From an uncultured Bacteroidaceae bacterium (lineage in GTDB: Bacteria > Bacteroidota > Bacteroidia > Bacteroidales > Bacteroidaceae), in assembly GCA_944320965.1 (NCBI GenBank), contig CALUJO010000004.1, positions 1-64,000 on the forward strand: DNA of 64,000 bases, given 5' to 3'. The notes beneath the pieces were generated by a model, which worked only from the letters and a program-made list of their open reading frames with translations, had not been told where the DNA came from and did no database searches. Both the position numbers and the translations under genes were made by a program. Below, one piece after another: positions 60,720 through 64,000 of this stretch (its first letter is position 1; each line of letters starts with the position of its first letter).

Positions 60720-61544
60720 ATGAAAAAGTTTGGTTTGGTTGGTTATCCGCTTGAGCATTCTTTCTCTGCCGATTACTTCAACAGAAAGTTTGCAGATGAA
60801 GGAATAGATGCCAAATATATAAATTTTGAAGTACGTTCGGCCGAAGAGATATACGACCTGATTTGCTCGGACGAGGAGATTGTGGGGCTTAATGTCACAT
60901 CTCCCTACAAGGAAGATGTCATGTCAATAGTAAGCGATACCGACTATATTGCAGATATGGTTGGAGCTGTCAATGTACTCAAGATATTCCGTGAGGACGG
61001 AGCTGTATATATAAAGGGCTATAATACCGATTCTCCAGCTTTCGGAAAATCAATAATCCCGCTTATGCGTGCCTATCATGTATCAGCACTGATACTTGGT
61101 ACCGGAGGAGCCGCTCATGCTGTTGCCTATGCCCTTACGCAGCTTGGAGTGGAATGTGTATTTGTTTCCCGCAGCGAGTGCGCCGAAGGCATTTTCTATC
61201 GCGAAATAACCGAGAAGGTAATGCGCAAGTTCCGTATCATAGTAAACTGCACTCCAGTAGGAATGTTTCCTGAAGTGAATGCAATGCCTAAGATTCCATA
61301 CAAATATCTGACTCCCGAACATCTTCTTTACGACCTTATATACAATCCCGAAGAGACAAGGTTCCTTGCAATGGGACGCAGGTATGGAGCACAGACAAAG
61401 AACGGTCTTGAAATGCTCCACCTTCAGGCTGAGGCTTCATGGGAAATATGGAACAGGGAAGAAACATTCACTTTCTGTGATTCCGACGATATTGACTTGC
61501 CGCCTTTTGATGGTGATGAGAAATATGACGAATACTTTTTTTAA
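60720..61544 (+). CDS. aroE: Shikimate dehydrogenase
   Basis: This 274-residue enzyme reduces 3-dehydroshikimate to shikimate with NADPH in aromatic amino-acid synthesis. Visible are the substrate loop GYPLEHSFS, catalytic K64 (NVTSPYKEDV) and D104 (GYNTDSPAF), and the nucleotide loop LGTGGAAHAVAYAL. NCTPVGMFPE and the late DLIYNPEETRFL with the NGLEMLHLQAEASWEIW helix complete the fold. It follows ubiE by 6 nt, and an alpha/beta hydrolase gene follows by 6 nt. Confidence 0.96.
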   Translation: MKKFGLVGYPLEHSFSADYFNRKFADEGIDAKYINFEVRSAEEIYDLICSDEEIVGLNVTSPYKEDVMSIVSDTDYIADMVGAVNVLKIFREDGAVYIKGYNTDSPAFGKSIIPLMRAYHVSALILGTGGAAHAVAYALTQLGVECVFVSRSECAEGIFYREITEKVMRKFRIIVNCTPVGMFPEVNAMPKIPYKYLTPEHLLYDLIYNPEETRFLAMGRRYGAQTKNGLEMLHLQAEASWEIWNREETFTFCDSDDIDLPPFDGDEKYDEYFF

Positions 61545-61550
61545 TTAGAT

Positions 61551-62498
61551 ATGAAGAAAATTGTTTATACCCTGATTGCCGTTGTCGTATTGGCAATAGC
61601 TGGAATATTCGGCATTTCACTTTATATGCTTGACTATTCGTTGAAACCCGAGAACAGAGGCAAGGACATTGATTCGTCCTACTTGTTCATGTTTGAACGC
61701 TACCCTTATCTTGAATCGTGGGTTGACAGTCTTGAACAGGGAAAATTCCTGAAAGATACATTTATGACAGGACATGACGGTACACGCCTTCATGCCTATT
61801 ACATTTATGCGCCTGACACTACAGACGCAACTGCTGTCATCGTGCATGGTTATACGGACAATGCGGTGCGAATGTTTATGATAGGTCATCTCTACAATAA
61901 AGAACTTGGCTATAATGTGCTGTTGCCCGATTTGCATTACAGCGGACTGAGCGGTGGCGACCATTTCCAGATGGGATGGAATGACCGTCTGGATGTGCTT
62001 GACTGGATGGATGTGGCAAACAGTATATTTGGTGATTCAACGCAGATGGTTGTTCATGGTATTTCAATGGGAGCGGCTACGACAATGATGGTTTCGGGCG
62101 AGGAACAGAAACCGTTTGTCAGATGCTTTGTCGAGGACTGTGGTTACACAAGTGTGTGGGATGAGTTTGCCCATGAACTTAAAGGCCGTTTCGGATTACC
62201 TGAATTTCCTTTGCTTCATGTTGCCAACTGGCTTTGCCGCGTCAAGTATGGTTGGGACTTTAAGGAAGCATCTGCCGAAAAGCAGGTAGCCAAGTGTAAT
62301 TATCCTATGCTGTTCATTCATGGCGATAAGGATGATTTTGTTCCTACGTGGATGGTATATGATGTTTATGATTCAAAACCTATGCCTAAGGAACTTTGGG
62401 TTGTTCCGGGGTCGGAACATGCGCTTTCCTATATGGATAATATTGATGCGTATGTTGAGCGTGTAAGAACGTTTACTGATAAATATATTGAAAGATGA
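61551..62498 (+). CDS. Alpha/beta hydrolase, membrane- or envelope-anchored
   Basis: This 315-residue protein begins with a hydrophobic helix (about residues 5-25, VYTLIAVVVLAIAGIFGISLY) that is either a signal anchor or an uncleaved signal. The hydrolase domain has the oxyanion HGY motif (VIVHGYTDNA), the nucleophile S172 in HGISMG, an Asp in HGDKDDFVP and a His in GSEHALSY. It resembles the YqkD/BAAT-like family. Substrate is unknown. It overlaps the nucleosidase gene by 4 bp (ATGA). Confidence 0.88.
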   Translation: MKKIVYTLIAVVVLAIAGIFGISLYMLDYSLKPENRGKDIDSSYLFMFERYPYLESWVDSLEQGKFLKDTFMTGHDGTRLHAYYIYAPDTTDATAVIVHGYTDNAVRMFMIGHLYNKELGYNVLLPDLHYSGLSGGDHFQMGWNDRLDVLDWMDVANSIFGDSTQMVVHGISMGAATTMMVSGEEQKPFVRCFVEDCGYTSVWDEFAHELKGRFGLPEFPLLHVANWLCRVKYGWDFKEASAEKQVAKCNYPMLFIHGDKDDFVPTWMVYDVYDSKPMPKELWVVPGSEHALSYMDNIDAYVERVRTFTDKYIER

Positions 62499-63061
62499 AA
62501 ATACTTGTTGTCTTTGCGGTCAGAGGTGAATTGGACGAGAAACACTTTGGCGGAAACGGACGTAATGAAATAGTATATTGCAAGACTGGAATAGGGAAGG
62601 CGAGAGCGGCTTATGCGCTTACAGATGCTCTTTCTCAATATTGTCCCGACCTTGTTGTAAATATGGGTACTGTCGGAACATTGAACCATCAGGTAGGTGA
62701 TATCTTTATATGCCGCCGTTTCGTTGACCGTGATATGCAGAAGATAAATGCCCTTGGGGTTGAATGTGAGATAGATTCTTCGGCATTGCTTGAAGAAAGA
62801 ACATTGTGCCGTGATTGGGGATGTGATGGAGTATGCAACACCGGTGATTCATTCCTTACAGAAGGTGTGAATGTGACGGGCGATGTTGTTGATATGGAGG
62901 CTTATGCCGAGGCTCTTGTATGTCGTGAAAAGAAAATACCGTTTGTATCTGTAAAGTATGTGACAGATATTATCGGTCAGAATTCAGTGAAACATTGGGA
63001 GGACAAACTTGCCGATGCACGTGAAGCATTGGGAAAGTTTATTGAAGACAACATGCTCTAA
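62495..63061 (+). CDS. Nucleosidase of the MTAN/purine nucleoside phosphorylase superfamily
   Basis: This 188-residue protein has the phosphorylase fold MGTVGTLNHQVGD, the base-binding segment NTGDSFLTEG and the ribose/catalytic motif VDMEAYAEALV (DMEA), then KYVTDII. It is shorter than MTAN (about 230 residues). It probably cleaves a purine nucleoside such as methylthioadenosine or S-adenosylhomocysteine, the by-product of methyltransferases such as UbiE upstream; that link is inference. Its ATG overlaps the stop of the hydrolase. Confidence 0.82.
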   Translation: MKILVVFAVRGELDEKHFGGNGRNEIVYCKTGIGKARAAYALTDALSQYCPDLVVNMGTVGTLNHQVGDIFICRRFVDRDMQKINALGVECEIDSSALLEERTLCRDWGCDGVCNTGDSFLTEGVNVTGDVVDMEAYAEALVCREKKIPFVSVKYVTDIIGQNSVKHWEDKLADAREALGKFIEDNML

Positions 63062-63152
63062 ATATATAGTCTTTTATTGTTTGCCGGATATTGTTTGTTG
63101 CAAGTTTGTGCAATAATGTATCCGTCTTTCAGAAAGATTTAAGCTTATAAGA

Positions 63153-63240
63153 AAAACCTCCTGCCTTTTAGACGAAAACCTTTAATATTTTCGGTCAAAA
63201 GGCAGGAGGTTTTCTGTTAAAAGGCAGGAGGCTTTTGCGG
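63153..63240. repeat. 22-nt periodic array 6 (four units, third sequence family)
   Basis: Four exact 22-nt units start at 63153, 63175, 63197 and 63219, each beginning AAAA. Unit 1 carries AAAACCTCCTGCCTTTT; units 3 and 4 carry its reverse complement, AAAAGGCAGGAGGTTTT, giving a 17-bp perfect inverted repeat between units 1 and 3. Unit 2 differs. Sequence is unrelated to arrays 1-5 but the period and layout are the same. It lies between the nucleosidase gene and the copper ATPase promoter. Confidence 0.85.
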
Positions 63241-63370
63241 TTTTATATGCGGTAGTCTTTGTGATAAAAAGATTGTTAGTTTTCGGACATTTTGATATCC
63301 TTATTGTTGATTTCGATTTCATTTTTCAAACTTTTAAACAAATAAATTTCATTGATTGTTTTTGTGGCAG

Positions 63371-63378
63371 TAATTTTG
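63371..63378 (+). promoter_or_regulatory. -7 box for the P-type ATPase gene
   Basis: TAATTTTG matches TAnnTTTG, 29 nt before the ATG at 63408. The -33 region is weak. Confidence 0.5.
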
Positions 63379-63407
63379 CAGAATAATTGATAACGTAAAA
63401 CAAGACT

Positions 63408-64000
63408 ATGAGTAAATGTACCGTACCGGTTGACGGAGTTCGCTGTGCCGGATGTGCTGCCAAGATAGAGAAGAAGGTAAACACCATTGAGGGAGTTAAT
63501 GTTGCATCAGTAAATTTTGCCGCAAACAATATAACCATTGATTATGATGCCAAACAGGTAACGCTTGACTTTATCCGTTCGGAAGTCAAGGCTCTCGGCT
63601 ATGACATATTGATTGACATGCGCGAGGAAGAGGTAGAGGAGAAGGAAAGGAACCGGTTTGCCCGAATGAAGCGCAGGCTTGTGCTGACAATATTGCTTGC
63701 GGTGTTGACGGCATTCTTTTCAATGAGTTCGTTTGTTCCCGGCTCTCCGTATATTGCCTGGGGACTTGCCACTTTGCTCATTGTCTATTCGGGCAGGGGA
63801 TTTTACGTGCGTGCATTCAAACTGTTGCGTCAGGGCAGTGCCAATATGGATACGCTTGTAACTCTCAGTACACTGATAGCATATATATTCAGCGTGTTCA
63901 ATACCCTTGTTCCTCATTTCTGGAGCAGATACGGACTGGAAACACATCTGTATTATGATGCTGTAGGTATGGTCATAGCCTTTGTCATGATAGGCAAGTA
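63408..64000 (+). CDS. copA: Copper-type heavy-metal P-type ATPase (partial)
   Basis: This frame starts with ATG at 63408 and runs off the right edge; 197 residues are visible of a protein usually near 740. Residues 1-70 form one heavy-metal-associated domain with the copper-binding CX2C (RCAGCAAKIEKKV). A first transmembrane pair follows (LTILLAVLTAFFSM, YIAWGLATLLIVYSGRGFYVRAF), then NMDTLVTLSTLIAYIFSVFN and the start of the next helix (YYDAVGMVIAFVMIGK). The MDTLV segment is typical of P1B ATPases. Metal specificity (Cu+ export most likely) needs the CPC and C-terminal motifs beyond the window. Confidence 0.93.
   Translation, partial: MSKCTVPVDGVRCAGCAAKIEKKVNTIEGVNVASVNFAANNITIDYDAKQVTLDFIRSEVKALGYDILIDMREEEVEEKERNRFARMKRRLVLTILLAVLTAFFSMSSFVPGSPYIAWGLATLLIVYSGRGFYVRAFKLLRQGSANMDTLVTLSTLIAYIFSVFNTLVPHFWSRYGLETHLYYDAVGMVIAFVMIGK

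Noticed and set aside
63153-63240. CRISPR array
   Set aside because: Although repeats of 22 nt occur, they are contiguous with no unique spacers, show inverted copies and have no cas genes nearby; the same holds for the other five arrays.

Overview
This window is a chromosomal segment of a gut-type Bacteroidales bacterium, most likely Bacteroides or Phocaeicola. The evidence is SusC/SusD-type and other TonB-dependent receptors, Bacteroidales-restricted families (DUF6029, Omp28-like, DUF4374, BACON, DUF4458-like), many secreted lipoproteins, and promoters of the Bacteroides type (-7 box TAnnTTTG, sometimes with -33 TTTG about 19 nt upstream). Starts generally lack Shine-Dalgarno sequences. Genus-level placement is inference.

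Layout. 1-170: N-terminus of a zinc-ribbon protein of the kind found beside integrases in Bacteroides mobile elements. 0.4-11 kb: mostly minus-strand housekeeping genes (dnaK, metG, a secreted hypothetical, nadE, priA) with one plus-strand outer-membrane barrel. 11-20 kb: plus-strand genes: a coiled-coil membrane protein, a CDF zinc transporter with a Fur/Zur-like regulator, DUF454, a radical SAM protein, flavodiiron protein, nagB, fructose-bisphosphate aldolase, rpmE2, a lipoprotein nuclease and tRNA-Arg(CCG). 19.9-22.9 kb: a TlpA / DUF6029 barrel / Omp28 operon.

23.4-38.4 kb is the most distinctive region. It is a co-directional locus of SusC, SusD, two surface-type lipoproteins, two leucine-rich-repeat lipoproteins, a subtilisin-family lipoprotein protease, a DUF1573 protein and a small lipocalin-like lipoprotein. 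It has no glycosidase, which points to capture, cleavage and import of proteins or peptides rather than glycans. A long inverted repeat surrounds a promoter-like element upstream of susC.

38.6-45.7 kb: trmB, mrp, an orphan anaerobic sulfatase-maturase homologue, a malic enzyme-phosphotransacetylase fusion, a UDG-family protein and an SDR. 45.9-51 kb: a TonB receptor / DUF4374 lipoprotein / PepSY membrane protein trio that matches the xenosiderophore system XusABC. 51-52.5 kb: a PBP4-type carboxypeptidase. 52.7-57.5 kb: an ABC transporter, a YtrA-type GntR regulator, a small membrane protein and a large outer-membrane barrel, with a palindromic operator over the first start codon. 57.7-64 kb: phoH, purC, a menaquinone/ubiquinone methyltransferase, aroE, an alpha/beta hydrolase, a nucleosidase and the start of a copper-type P-ATPase.

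Six intergenic spaces carry short arrays of quasi-palindromic units with a 21-22 nt period, about two DNA helical turns. Sequences differ between arrays but period and A-tract/T-tract layout are kept. These arrays are not explained by genes, terminators or promoters and are the strongest candidate here for an undescribed element.
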